64,000 bases of DNA from Granulosicoccus antarcticus IMCC3135 (GTDB taxonomy: Bacteria; Pseudomonadota; Gammaproteobacteria; Granulosicoccales; Granulosicoccaceae): contig NZ_CP018632.1 of NCBI RefSeq assembly GCF_002215215.1, positions 4,088,501-4,152,500 on the forward strand. Direction: 5' to 3'. Of this stretch, positions 8,346-18,364 are shown in pieces; positions within the stretch are counted from its first letter, which is position 1, and each line of letters begins with the position of its first letter. Below the pieces are notes generated by a model. That model was not told the origin of the DNA and searched no databases. It worked only from the letters and a program-made list of their open reading frames with translations. The position numbers and the translations under genes are program-made.

Positions 8346-9812
8346 TCAGCTTACAGCGATCAGTTTGACTTTGCCATGCTCGTCAATCTCGGCGATCTCA
8401 CCGCTAGGCTCTTCCAGCAAGAGCAAGGCACAGAAGCCAACGACGGCGGTACCTGCAATGACAAGAAAGAAGGTGCTGGCAGGGACCATTGAATAAACCA
8501 GCAAGTACACGACTGCACCTACATTGCCATAGGCACCCGTCATACCCGCAATCTGACCTGTCTGACTACGCTTGATCAAAGGCACTACTGCGAACACTGC
8601 CCCTTCCCCTGCTTGTACAAAGAAAGAACAGGCCATGACAGCGATCACTGCCAAAGCCAGTGGCCAGCTAGAGCTCACTGTCGACATCAACAAATAGCCT
8701 ATTGCCAATCCAGCAGTCAGGATGAGAAGTGTACGACGTCGCCCGTATCGATCAGAGATCCAGCCGCCTCCAGGTCGAGACATCAGGTTCATGAATGCAT
8801 AGCCTGATGCCAGCATACCCGCTAGTACAGGCGTCAATTCAAAAGTATTGGCGAAGAACAATGGCAGCATGGAAACCACAGCCAGCTCTGAACCGAAAGT
8901 GGCAAAATACAGTACACAAAGGACCGCTACCTGCTTGAAGCTGAATTTCTGAACGGCGGGAATCTCTTCACTAAATACCTTTTTATTGATCTTCCAAACC
9001 AACGACACTTCGTAGACAAACAGCAGTACCAAACCCGTGTAGATAAGGTTCGACGTCATTTGGGAGATCATGTCAACGCGTGCCGGGGACAACCGCCATG
9101 CGAGTACAGCCAGGGCAATATACATCGGCACCTTCATCACAATGAGAAAGAAGAAATCGTTCTTACTCGTGATTTCCATTGCACCGGACTGCTTTGGCTT
9201 GTAGTACGTCGAACCTTTAGGCGTGTCACTGGTACCCGCATAATAGATAAATCCCATCACCAGACTCATCAAGCCGGTTATCGCCACCGCCCAGCGCCAA
9301 CCGTCTTCACCGCCAAACATCAATGCAACGGTAGGCAATGTGAAGGCCGCAGCAGCTGAACCGAAATTGCCCCAGCCGCCATAAACACCTTCGGCTGTAC
9401 CCAGCTCGTTGTGCGGAAACCACTCACTGACCATTCGAATACCAATAACAAAACCAGCTCCAATTGCGCCAAGTGCGAATCTGGCTATTGCGAGTTGCGT
9501 ATAGCTTTCTGCAAAAGCGAAAAAGAAACAAGGTATCGCCATGATCACCAACAGCGAAGAATAGACCAGTCTCGGACCAAAGCGATCGGTCAGAATTCCA
9601 ATGATTACACGGGCTGGAATGGTCAATGCGACGTTCAGGATCAATAAGGTTGTAACTTGTGCTTTCGTTAAACCAAAGGTCTCCTTGATAGCTTGCAGCA
9701 TCGGCGCAAGGTTAAACCACACGACAAAGGTGATAAAAAAAGCGATCCAGCTCAGGTGCAGGATCTTCATCTTCCCTGTGAAAGCAAGCAGATTGAAGCG
9801 TTCTGTTGTCAT
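8346..9812 (-). CDS. narK: Nitrate/nitrite MFS transporter, NarK family
   Basis: 488-residue inner-membrane protein with about 12 membrane segments. The first segment ([20 protein letters not shown]) and the MFS loop [12 protein letters not shown] are typical of the nitrate/nitrite porter family; a nitrate-signature-like glycine-rich stretch ([13 protein letters not shown]) follows in the middle, and a second ([18 protein letters not shown]) near the C terminus. It lies directly downstream of the assimilatory nitrate reductase and provides substrate uptake. ATG at 9812 chosen; an upstream TTG extension to 9887 is not family-like. Could exchange nitrate for nitrite, but the assimilatory setting favours nitrate import. 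Confidence 0.92.
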   Translation of the reverse strand: MTTERFNLLAFTGKMKILHLSWIAFFITFVVWFNLAPMLQAIKETFGLTKAQVTTLLILNVALTIPARVIIGILTDRFGPRLVYSSLLVIMAIPCFFFAFAESYTQLAIARFALGAIGAGFVIGIRMVSEWFPHNELGTAEGVYGGWGNFGSAAAAFTLPTVALMFGGEDGWRWAVAITGLMSLVMGFIYYAGTSDTPKGSTYYKPKQSGAMEITSKNDFFFLIVMKVPMYIALAVLAWRLSPARVDMISQMTSNLIYTGLVLLFVYEVSLVWKINKKVFSEEIPAVQKFSFKQVAVLCVLYFATFGSELAVVSMLPLFFANTFELTPVLAGMLASGYAFMNLMSRPGGGWISDRYGRRRTLLILTAGLAIGYLLMSTVSSSWPLALAVIAVMACSFFVQAGEGAVFAVVPLIKRSQTGQIAGMTGAYGNVGAVVYLLVYSMVPASTFFLVIAGTAVVGFCALLLLEEPSGEIAEIDEHGKVKLIAVS

Positions 9813-10001
9813 AGTTTTGTTTACTCGATTATCACTTTCTGGATGTTCGATAGTCTTGAATACTCGGAGTAGCCTACCGCTGGGCAAGATTCACGGCTGC
9901 TGCCCATTTCACAGCATATTGCTGCACAATTTGCATCGCGCTAAGTGAGCAACCCAAAAGCAAGTGTTCCAAGCGGCTGCTCTGCGACATGACGTTATTA
10001 T

Positions 10002-12637
10002 CTAGGTTGATTCCGCTACCGCTGGCTCATGGCAATCTTTCAAGATCGACGCTAGCTCTGACTTGCACGAGCCACAGTTTGTCCCGGCCGACAAGCTCCG
10101 ACCAATCTGATCGACACTTATCAGCGCCTCATTTGCGATGGCTCGCTTGACGGTGTTACGTCCAATCGCATAACACGAACAAACGACAGGTCCGGGGTCA
10201 GGAGTATCGCCACGTGCCTGTCCTGCCAATGCCCACGGGGCCTCGTGCCCTGGCAGACCAACAAGAAAATCACGCATCAGAACCACCGGCTCTGCCCCTA
10301 CATAAAGAGCTGCAAGTAGTATTTCACCGTCGAACAAACCAATACTGTGACGCCCACGCTTGTTATCCGACATGTGCTGAATCGCAGCATCGGGTAGTCC
10401 AAAAAGTAACCGGGCATAGTCTTCCCAATTATCAGGAGTACCAAGACCTGCCAGTTCGCAGCGGTATCCTGTATTTGTACGGGCCTGAGCCCAATAATCG
10501 CTTTCCGGTATGAATTGTGTCGTTGACATCGCGAACCCATACCATGCGGCCGCAAATTTTTTGGCAGCAACGGTAGACGCCTTGCTTTCCGGCTGACCCG
10601 ATACAGGGTCTGTAACCGGCGCCACTAAAGCATCAACTCGCGCAGTAGGAGCGTTCATTCCCGTCCAGTGCATCGGCACGAACAGATCACCCGGCACCAC
10701 ATCATCGGTCTGATGCAATCGAAGAATAGCGCTACCGTGAGTGCTGCTGAGTCGCACCAGATCACCATGATCGAGACCCAGCCGCTTTACATCTTGCGGG
10801 TTCATGTCGACGAAGGGCTCCGGCAAATGTGCCGAAAGACGTGACGACAAGGATGTACGTGTCATTGTATGCCACTGATCACGAAGCCGACCGGTATTCA
10901 AACGGAACGGCTGTGCTTCAGAAGGCGTTTCGGCCGGCCCACGAGGCGTGAGAGCCAACATCTTCGCCTTGCCGCCAGGGTGAAAGAACCCCCCGTTGGC
11001 GAAAAATCGACCACCCTGCTTCGATGCTGATTGAGGCCAGCGAATGGGGTCAAGTTTTTCGTATGCTTGAGTGCCTATCTCTGCCAGAGCGGAGATATCA
11101 AAGTCCTTGCCCAACTTTCCCGCGATACCGGAAAGTGCTGCATATTCAGCGAATATCTCGGCGGGACTCTCCCAGGCAAATGAATCGGACCAGCCCATAC
11201 GGCGAGCTACTTCTGCCAGAATCCACCAATCCGGTTTTGCCAACCCGGGCGCAGGCAGTACAGCACGTTGACGGCTGATCAAACGTTCCGAGTTTGTGAC
11301 CGTGCCCGACTTCTCAGCCCAGGCGGCCGCAGGCAGGATTACATCAGCCAGCCGTGCCGTATCGGTGTTACCGGTAATATCGCTGACAACCACAAAAGGA
11401 CAGGCAGCGATGGCATCACGTACGCGATCCGCATCAGGCAGAGTCACAGCCGGGTTGGAATGGATGATCCAGAGTGCCTTGATTCGCCCATCTTCGACGC
11501 CCTTGAACATGTCAACGGCTCTCAATCCTGCTTGTTCTGGCATAACCGGGGCTTTCCAGAAATTCTTCACAGCAGCGTTATGTTCGGGATTCTCGATATC
11601 CAGATGGCAAGCCAGCATATTGGACAGCCCCCCTACTTCACGTCCACCCATGGCGTTAACCTGGCCGGTGACCGAGAACGGGCCTGTGCCCGGCTTGCCG
11701 ATCCTGCCGGTAGCCAAATGACAATTGAGTATGGCATTGACCTTGTCGGTACCTGAGGATGATTGGTTCACGCCCTGACTGAAGATGGTCACCACCTTCT
11801 CAGTGCCAATCCACAGATCCAGAAATTCTTGAAGTTGCTCTGTACTCAACCCAGTGAGTGAGGAGTCAGAATCCTTTGCAGTAGCTATGGATTCGCTCAA
11901 ACCCTCGACATGGGCGTCAGCGTAGTTGGTATCGATTGCACCGCGTCGGTCGATCTCTGCCAAGAGCGCATTGAACAAGGCCACGTCACTACCCGCCTTC
12001 AACTGCAGGTGTAGTGCTCCTGCGCAAGAAGCAGTACGGCGTGGATCGATCGTCACTATTCGCGTGCCGCGTAACTCATGGGCGGCAATGACCCTCTGAT
12101 ACAGCACCGGATGACACCAGGCCAGATTTGATCCGACGAGAACCACAAGCTCTGCCTCGTCAAGATCATCATAGATACCTGGCACGGTGTCGGTGCCAAA
12201 GGCACGTTTGTGCCCCGCCACAGTCGAGGACATGCAGAGTCTTGAATTGGTGTCGATATTGGCCGAACCAATGAAGCCCTTCATCAGCTTGTTGGCGACG
12301 TAGTAATCCTCTGTCAATAACTGGCCTGCGACGTAGAAGGCCACCGAGTCAGGACCGTGCTCTGCGATCACATCACCAAATCGATTCGCAACCCCGTCCA
12401 GCGCAGTATCCCAGCCGACGCTCTCACCATTGACCACCGGCGACAACAGCCGGTGGTCTGTGCCAACGGTTTCTCCAAGAGCAGAACCCTTTGAACACAG
12501 CTTGCCTCTATTGGCAGGGTGATCGGGGTCCCCCTTAGCGTGATGCCACCGCTACTATCTGCCTTGATCAGTACGCCACACCCAACCCCACAATAAGGGC
12601 AGGTGGAGCGCGTTTCGCCGCTGGCAATAACGCTCAT
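10002..12637 (-). CDS. nasA: Assimilatory nitrate reductase catalytic subunit, frameshifted in this sequence
   Basis: Molybdopterin oxidoreductase reducing nitrate to nitrite in the cytosol, about 878 residues if repaired. The N terminus carries a 4Fe-4S motif (CPYCGVGCGVLIK, later GKLCSKG), then the Mo-bis-MGD domains, and at the C terminus a BFD-like 2Fe-2S domain (VVCSCYAIGRNTVKRA ... GTNCGSC), the NasA layout. The reading frame breaks at a run of five C on the plus strand (12530-12534): before it the frame reads GGITLRG, after it DPDHPANRGKLCSKG is in another frame. One extra G restores both. The total length is also one base short of a multiple of three. The ATG overlaps the nirD stop (TGATG). 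Either an assembly error or a true recent mutation. Confidence 0.9.
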
Positions 12638-12966
12638 CACGCGACCTTTGCGATCACCGCATCAAAATCCAGTAGTAGGCGACCGTTTTCAATCTTTACC
12701 GGATAAGTGGTTATCTGGCCCTGATCAGCGCCCTGCGCTTCACCGGTTTCCAGCGAAAAAATCCAGTTGTGCAAAGGGCACGTGATCTTGCGATCGTGCA
12801 CGATCCCCTCGGAAAGTGGCCCACCCTTGTGCGCACATTTGTTAGAGGTTGCGAATACCTCGGCTTCTGCCGTTCGGAACACAGCGATGCAACCTACGGC
12901 GGTTTTCACGATACGTGAGCCGCGAAGCGGTATGTCATTCAAGGTACCAATATCAGTCCAGCTCAT
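12637..12966 (-). CDS. nirD: Nitrite reductase (NADH) small subunit with Rieske ligands
   Basis: 109-residue partner of NirB. It is a Rieske-fold protein and, unlike enteric NirD, keeps both ligand pairs: CAHKGGPL (Cys-x-His) and CPLHNW (Cys-x2-His), so it can hold a 2Fe-2S cluster as in the NasE type. Its ATG overlaps the nirB stop by four bases (ATGA) and its TGA overlaps the nasA start, so the three genes are translationally coupled. It functions in cytosolic six-electron reduction of nitrite to ammonium. Confidence 0.93.
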   Translation of the reverse strand: MSWTDIGTLNDIPLRGSRIVKTAVGCIAVFRTAEAEVFATSNKCAHKGGPLSEGIVHDRKITCPLHNWIFSLETGEAQGADQGQITTYPVKIENGRLLLDFDAVIAKVA

Positions 12967-15410
12967 GTCACGGCCTCCTTCGTCAGATCTGCAATAGGTT
13001 TGTATTGATCAGCACGGTTGCGAACATGGTCCGCCCACGGGTCTTTCTGGTAGACGCTTTGGCTGATATCAAAGCGATCAACCAGTGCTTTACGTGTGTC
13101 CGAATCAGAGAGCTCTTCTTTCACCCAGTCGAGTCCCACCTTGGCAACCCACTTGTAGGCCCGATCCAGATACTTGCCATTCTCGCGGTAAAGCTGGACG
13201 AAGGCGGTGACCCACTCTTCCACTTCAGCTTCCGTGGCGACATCAACCAGACTCTCGGTCATCTTCACATCCATGCCTGCAGCACCAGCGACGCTGATCT
13301 GGTAGCCGGAATCCACGCAAATGATGCCGACATCCTTACAGGTCGACTCGGCACAGTTGCGCGGGCAACCCGACACGCCCAGCTTGACCTTGTGCGGTGT
13401 CCAGGAACCCCAGAGTTTTTTCTCCAGTTTGATACCCAGGCCTGTACTGTCCTGTGTACCAAAGCGACACCAGTCCGTACCGACGCATGTCTTGACCGTC
13501 CTGAGTCCTTTGGTATAGCCGTGGCCCGATACCATGCCAGCATCGTTCAGATCAGACCAGATTGCTGGCAGGTCTTCTTTCTTGATACCCAGAAGATCGA
13601 TCCGCTGACCGCCGGTTACCTTGACTGCCGCGCTGAACTTCTTGGCGGCAGTAGCAACTGCTATCAACTCATCGGGCGTTGTCATACCACCCCACATGCG
13701 TGGCATGACCGAGTAGGTACCATCCTTCTGAATGTTGGCGTGATTGCGCTCGTTCACAAAACGCGACTGCAAATCGTCCTGATATTCCAGCGGCCAGTCA
13801 GACAGTAGATAATAATTGACCGCTGGTCGGCAGACATGGCAACCATTAGGTGTTTTCCAGGCCAGTTCCTGCCAGACCGCAGGTTGTGTTTTCAGCTCCT
13901 GCGCCTTGATCAGACGGCGCACGTCTTCATGCGTCAGATCCGTGCATTTGCAAATGGGCTTTTCGGCTTTTATCTCAAACCCGTCGCCAAGACTCACAGC
14001 CAGAACCTGCTCAACCAATCCTGTGCAAGTGCCGCAGGAGGCAGACGCCTTTGTTTCTGTTCGCACCCCATCGAGAGTCTGCACGCCGCCCTCTATGGCC
14101 TTGATGATATCGCCCTTGCATACGCCGTTGCAGCCACAAATCTCCGCCTCAAGAGGCAATGCTGCAACGGCTGCCAGCGGGTCCACCGAAGCTCCACCAC
14201 CCCCTTGAAAAGAAGGTCCGAAGATCAGCGTCTCGCGCATCTCTTCAATGTCAGTGCCATCTTTTATCAGTCCGAAGAACCAGTTGCTGTCAGCAGTATC
14301 GCCATACATCACTGCACCAATCAAACGATCATTTTCAACAATGAGCCGTTTGTAGACGCGGCGTTTTGGGTCACGGAAAACAATATCCTCGCGACCTTCG
14401 CCCTCGGCAAAATCGCCGGCACTGAAAAGATCGCAGCCGGTCACTTTCAGTTTTGTTGAGATCTCACGTACTGTGAATGTGTCTTCCTTACCGAGCAAGG
14501 TATTGGCCAGCACCTTCGCCTGATCGTACAGCGGAGCAACAAGACCGAAAATATTGTCATCGAATTCAACGCATTCGCCAACGGCAAAAACATCGGGGTC
14601 AGAGGTGCGCATTTGTGCATCAACTTTGATGGCTCGCCCCATATCCAGGCCGGCTTCATGGCCAAGTTGCACAGCCGGTCGGATGCCCGCGGCCATCACG
14701 ACGATGTCTGCAGGAAGTTCGGTACCGTCGTCGAGCAATACTTTTTCGACTTTACCGTTACCGACGATTTGTTTGGTATTCGCTTCGACTATGACTCTGA
14801 TACCACGCTTTTCCAGATCATTTTTCAGCAGGTAACCAGCAGCTTCATCCAGCTGACGATCCATCAGGTGTCCGGCGATGTGCAAGACGGTCACTTCCAT
14901 CCCTTGCATGCGTAATCCGGCAGCCGCTTCAAGACCCAGCAATCCGCCACCAATGACGACGGCTGAAGCTTCCCGATTGGCAGCAGCATCGATCATTGCA
15001 TTGGTGTCTTCCAGATCACGATAGCCAACCACGCCTGGAAGGTCGTGACCGGGCATTGGGATAATGAAAGGCGCAGAACCCGTTGCAAGGATCAGCTTGT
15101 CATAAGCCACCTCGCCTTTCTCCCCGATAACAACCTTACGCTCGCGATCGATTCCCGTGACTTTTTCACCAAAGCGGGTAGTGATGTTGTTGTCCGCATA
15201 CCAATCGTCATCATGGGTGACGATCTCTTCGAAACTCCTGTCACCAGCAAGCACTGGCGAGAGCATGATGCGGTTGTAATTGCCGCGCGGTTCAGCATTG
15301 AAGATTGTAACCTCGAAAGCATCTGGCTGTGCTTCGTGGATATGCTCCAGCAGGCGACCCGAGGCCATTCCTGCGCCGATGATGACCATTTTCTGCATAG
15401 AATTTTCCAT
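12963..15410 (-). CDS. nirB: Nitrite reductase (NADH) large subunit
   Basis: About 815 residues. N-terminal FAD/NAD oxidoreductase (MVIIGAGMASGRLLEHI with the GxGxxG-like turn), two BFD-type 2Fe-2S Cys sets (EICGCNGVCKGD with CGTCTGLVEQ, and ICKCTDLTHEDVRR with GCHVCRPAVNYY), then sirohaem/4Fe-4S sulfite/nitrite reductase domains with CVGTDWCRFGTQDS and GCPRNCAESTCKDVG. It reduces nitrite to ammonium with NADH or NADPH. The ATG at 15410 follows the GAF gene stop by one base (TGAGATG); an alternative ATG at 15398 has a GGA site upstream and would give 811 residues. Long upstream in-frame extension to 15683 lies inside the GAF gene and is not real. Confidence 0.94.
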   Translation of the reverse strand: MENSMQKMVIIGAGMASGRLLEHIHEAQPDAFEVTIFNAEPRGNYNRIMLSPVLAGDRSFEEIVTHDDDWYADNNITTRFGEKVTGIDRERKVVIGEKGEVAYDKLILATGSAPFIIPMPGHDLPGVVGYRDLEDTNAMIDAAANREASAVVIGGGLLGLEAAAGLRMQGMEVTVLHIAGHLMDRQLDEAAGYLLKNDLEKRGIRVIVEANTKQIVGNGKVEKVLLDDGTELPADIVVMAAGIRPAVQLGHEAGLDMGRAIKVDAQMRTSDPDVFAVGECVEFDDNIFGLVAPLYDQAKVLANTLLGKEDTFTVREISTKLKVTGCDLFSAGDFAEGEGREDIVFRDPKRRVYKRLIVENDRLIGAVMYGDTADSNWFFGLIKDGTDIEEMRETLIFGPSFQGGGGASVDPLAAVAALPLEAEICGCNGVCKGDIIKAIEGGVQTLDGVRTETKASASCGTCTGLVEQVLAVSLGDGFEIKAEKPICKCTDLTHEDVRRLIKAQELKTQPAVWQELAWKTPNGCHVCRPAVNYYLLSDWPLEYQDDLQSRFVNERNHANIQKDGTYSVMPRMWGGMTTPDELIAVATAAKKFSAAVKVTGGQRIDLLGIKKEDLPAIWSDLNDAGMVSGHGYTKGLRTVKTCVGTDWCRFGTQDSTGLGIKLEKKLWGSWTPHKVKLGVSGCPRNCAESTCKDVGIICVDSGYQISVAGAAGMDVKMTESLVDVATEAEVEEWVTAFVQLYRENGKYLDRAYKWVAKVGLDWVKEELSDSDTRKALVDRFDISQSVYQKDPWADHVRNRADQYKPIADLTKEAVT

Positions 15411-15411
15411 C

Positions 15412-16356
15412 TCAGAGGTAGCAGGCGACCACATAGGCCAAATCGGCCTCGTGGTAGATTGGCAAAGCGAACATGGAGGTATAGCCTGCAGGCAACCCGG
15501 TACCTTCCCGCTGAACATAAGGCAGACCGTTGCCCAGTACTTGACCGATAGGACCTTTCCAGGCGCTGGCCATGGGGGGATCAACTGGCGGATTTTGTTG
15601 CGCCCAAAGAGGCCCATCACGCTCGCAAAGGCCGTCGATGAGCTGCGCCTTGCGGCTGGCCCCGACACATTCGGGCCGAGCATCCCAGATCTCGAAACGG
15701 TGAGCTATCGGTGTATTTGTCGCGGACAACAAAGTCAGGACAAAGGTGTTATCGCCAGGTGTCGGAATAGGCAGCCCCAGCCCTGTCTTGAGGCCTATGT
15801 TGGATGCCTGTTCACTACGCAAGAAACTGGCAGCACGGGCAATATTACGTTTGAGTATCGGCGTATTCGATGACCAGACACCGCCAGGTAGACCCTGACC
15901 GTGACTGAAGGCAATGTCCTTACTGGCAGCTTCGAACTCAGTCGCAGCGCCATAGTAGCCATCGGCAAGCCTCAACCGCTCCTCCCTATACTCCCAGACT
16001 TCGATGGCACCCATGTGATCGACATCGGAGCTGCAAAGTAGGACCAGTACAGCCTTCAAGATATCTTCTGCAAAAACCGGTATCGCTACAGCACTGGTCA
16101 GCCCAGCTTCTGCCGCGGCCTCTGTTCGCTTGAAATATGAGCCGTCGAATTCTTTCAGTACGATCGGCTTGCCGCTTTCCCAGACCTTGCCCGGCAATCC
16201 TTCACCTTTGGCAAAACTTGTCGCAACAGAGGCATCAGCGAATGCCTGAGAATGAGCATAATCACCCTCGGCATGAACGAGCCTGCCGTCTTTGGGTATC
16301 CAGACTTCTGCCACTCTGACAAAAGTATTGGGTACGGAGTCTGTGTTTGTGTCCAT
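15412..16356 (-). CDS. Tandem GAF-domain protein heading the nitrite/nitrate reductase operon
   Basis: 314 residues with no membrane segment. The sequence repeats three times at about 100-residue intervals: EVWIPKDGRLVHAEG / EVWEYREERLRLADG / EIWDARPE at residues 17, 119, 222; GEGLPGKVWESGKPIV / GQGLPGGVWSSNTPIL / GQVLGNGLPYV at 51, 153, 271; and SAVAIPVF / TGLGLPIP / SMFALPIY. This is the GAF small-ligand fold in triplicate, with no output domain. It is the first gene of the operon, ending one base before nirB. A sensor or allosteric partner for nitrate, nitrite or a nucleotide is plausible; no function is known to me. Confidence 0.75.
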   Translation of the reverse strand: MDTNTDSVPNTFVRVAEVWIPKDGRLVHAEGDYAHSQAFADASVATSFAKGEGLPGKVWESGKPIVLKEFDGSYFKRTEAAAEAGLTSAVAIPVFAEDILKAVLVLLCSSDVDHMGAIEVWEYREERLRLADGYYGAATEFEAASKDIAFSHGQGLPGGVWSSNTPILKRNIARAASFLRSEQASNIGLKTGLGLPIPTPGDNTFVLTLLSATNTPIAHRFEIWDARPECVGASRKAQLIDGLCERDGPLWAQQNPPVDPPMASAWKGPIGQVLGNGLPYVQREGTGLPAGYTSMFALPIYHEADLAYVVACYL

Positions 16357-16854
16357 GAATTATTCCCTTGGCAATCTGGTCTGATGTCGTCTGCGGACGT
16401 TTACAGAAGCGTTACCCATGATGGCGCTGGGATAGGCAGTAGAATTCTGTGCAACTTATCGTGACAATATTGTTCAAAACTGACACTGCTGAAGCTCCGT
16501 ATCAAGACAGTGATATACGGTAAAGAATACGGTCAGAGTTGTCGTGGGCTCATTTTGCAGCATGGTGCTGCACTACTTGCAGCAGAGCATAAACATGCGC
16601 TATTTCAGCCAGTTGGAGCTGCCTTCTTACCCGGTCACGAACGATTAGTGATACATATTCGTTGATGTTCTGGCGCGCCGATAACAGCTTGGGAGGTATT
16701 CTGTTTCGGCTTGCGTGGCTGTGTCCTCAGGCGCTTCGCATGGTTTTCTAGAAACTTGTCGATGTACTGCAGTTGGGTAGTCTTCAAGATACTGCGCAAC
16801 CGAGCCCAGTTGCACAGTCAATCATCAATCAAGGTGATCCTCTATGTTCGCCTG
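16357..16854. promoter_or_regulatory. Upstream region of the nitrate operon
   Basis: About 500 bases between the GAF gene and the sulfite-oxidase-like gene, both on the minus strand. It should contain the promoter of the nitrate operon. I looked for a clean sigma-54 (GG-N10-GC) element and saw only imperfect matches. No convincing coding sequence or terminator was found. Confidence 0.35.
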
Positions 16855-17961
16855 TCAAACATCATCAACGTAGACCTGTACTTTTTGTACGGCATTGTTG
16901 CCAAAGCCCGATGCATCCCAACGAGGCTCCAGAGGTTGAGAATCGCCATTGCTGTCGGTTGCCCTGCAACTCAACACATGTTCGCCCGGTCTGGCATCCC
17001 ACGCTATTGTCCACTGCGTCCAATCATATTGTCCTTGTGGAGGCGTCAGCTCTGCTACCTTCCAATGCTGACCATCATGAAATTCAACCTTTTCAATTGT
17101 GGCCCCATCGCCTGACCAGGCTCGCCCAATCACGGTCACCGGACCTGATCGAATATGGCGCAGACGCGTTGTCCAATCGGGAATTCCGGGAGGTGTCATC
17201 AAGGATTTCACACGCATGGCTGTAACCGGCCGTCCGGGATCGTTCTTGTGATCACGGTAGCGGTAGGTACGCACTTGCTGGAATCCTTGATAGGGACTGT
17301 CCAATGCTTCGATGGTTGTCAGCCATTTGACCGAAGCCATGCCATACCAGCCTGGCACAATGATTCTGAGCGGTGCTCCATGTTGGGGTAACAATGGCTG
17401 ACCATTCATCTCATGCACGAGAAGAACGTCCATTGATTCAATTTGTTCCAGGGTTAAACTACGACCAAACGCGTGTTCGACGCCTTTATCAAATCCACAG
17501 TCAGCACCGGTAAATGATATCTCTATGGTGCCTGCCTTGGGTTGTGCTCGCTCAATCAGCGGTGCTAAGGGAGTGCCTGTCCACTCTGATGTACCCACAG
17601 CTTCCACGCCCCAAGGCATGGAATGGGTACGCGGCGATAAACCGGTTCGGCCATTACCTGCGCATTCGAGCGTCACCGGCATGGTGTGTTGGGGTAATAC
17701 GCGAATATCATCAACGCTTAAACTAAATGGCGCATCAAAACCTTTGCCAAATTCCAGTGTGTGTGATTGCGCATTGATACTGGGTACATCGAAGTGAATC
17801 AACAGATAATGTAATCCCGTCGGTGTGATGTTGTACTTGAGCGTCTCGAGTAATATCCCCGAATTACGGTTGGACAACCGTACTTCGTCTTCGGAAAATA
17901 TGCCATCCCGGGTGTCAGGACGCGTACCAAAATTCTTGAATATATCGCTCAGGTATGACAT
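16855..17961 (-). CDS. Sulfite-oxidase-like molybdopterin enzyme (no export signal)
   Basis: 368 residues: an oxidoreductase molybdopterin-binding domain (about 30-240) with the Mo-coordinating cysteine in VTLECAGNGR (Cys100), followed by a Mo-co dimerisation domain (about 250-365). The family includes sulfite oxidase, SorA/SoxC and plant-type enzymes. No Tat or Sec signal is visible at the N terminus (MSYLSDIFKNFGTRPDTRDG), so it looks cytosolic. No haem partner gene adjoins. GAGGT six bases before the ATG supports the start. Proximity to the nitrate genes fits shared demand for molybdenum cofactor, but a functional link is speculative. Confidence 0.82.
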   Translation of the reverse strand: MSYLSDIFKNFGTRPDTRDGIFSEDEVRLSNRNSGILLETLKYNITPTGLHYLLIHFDVPSINAQSHTLEFGKGFDAPFSLSVDDIRVLPQHTMPVTLECAGNGRTGLSPRTHSMPWGVEAVGTSEWTGTPLAPLIERAQPKAGTIEISFTGADCGFDKGVEHAFGRSLTLEQIESMDVLLVHEMNGQPLLPQHGAPLRIIVPGWYGMASVKWLTTIEALDSPYQGFQQVRTYRYRDHKNDPGRPVTAMRVKSLMTPPGIPDWTTRLRHIRSGPVTVIGRAWSGDGATIEKVEFHDGQHWKVAELTPPQGQYDWTQWTIAWDARPGEHVLSCRATDSNGDSQPLEPRWDASGFGNNAVQKVQVYVDDV

Positions 17962-18364
17962 TCAGTTACCTCAATCACTACGCTCAATTGACTCTTGAGA
18001 GTCTACTCCACACGATTCGGAACTCGACATAAAAGTAATCATCTCTGTACCACAAGATTCCTTCTCTTGAGGGCTACCTCTGTTGTAGTTATGCAGATCC
18101 GCACTATTCCCCCAAACCTGATGAACATTCTTAGGGCTTGCTGAGATGTTGGATCACTTATCTTTCAACTCCAATGCAATGGTGGTATATATAATTAAGT
18201 AAAAACAGCGGCTCGATGTTCACCTTCAGCAGTTTCTGTACTTTGATTATGTCTATACAATAGAGTTCTTCAGCTTCATCATGAGCGTGCACTTTCACCT
18301 GTCAGTGGCTATTCAGGGCATCGGATTATCACGCTCAACTCCGGAAAATACACAAGGTGTTTCA
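17962..18364. promoter_or_regulatory. Divergent intergenic region
   Basis: About 400 AT-rich bases between the sulfite-oxidase-like gene and the DadA-like gene. Must contain both promoters; no palindrome or small gene stands out. Confidence 0.35.

Noticed and set aside
12849-13808. 319-codon plus-strand ORF antisense to nirB and nirD
   Set aside because: Shadow frame of conserved nirB/nirD coding sequence; no ribosome site or domain.
15411-15683. Long N-terminal extension of NirB up to 15683
   Set aside because: It overlaps the GAF gene, has no family resemblance, and good starts exist at 15410 or 15398.
16540-16590. Sigma-54 promoter-like GC/GG spacing before the GAF gene
   Set aside because: The -24 GG element is mismatched; evidence too weak to call.
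16457-16660. ~65-codon open frame without ATG upstream of the nitrate operon
   Set aside because: No start codon with ribosome site and no recognisable family; treated as chance.
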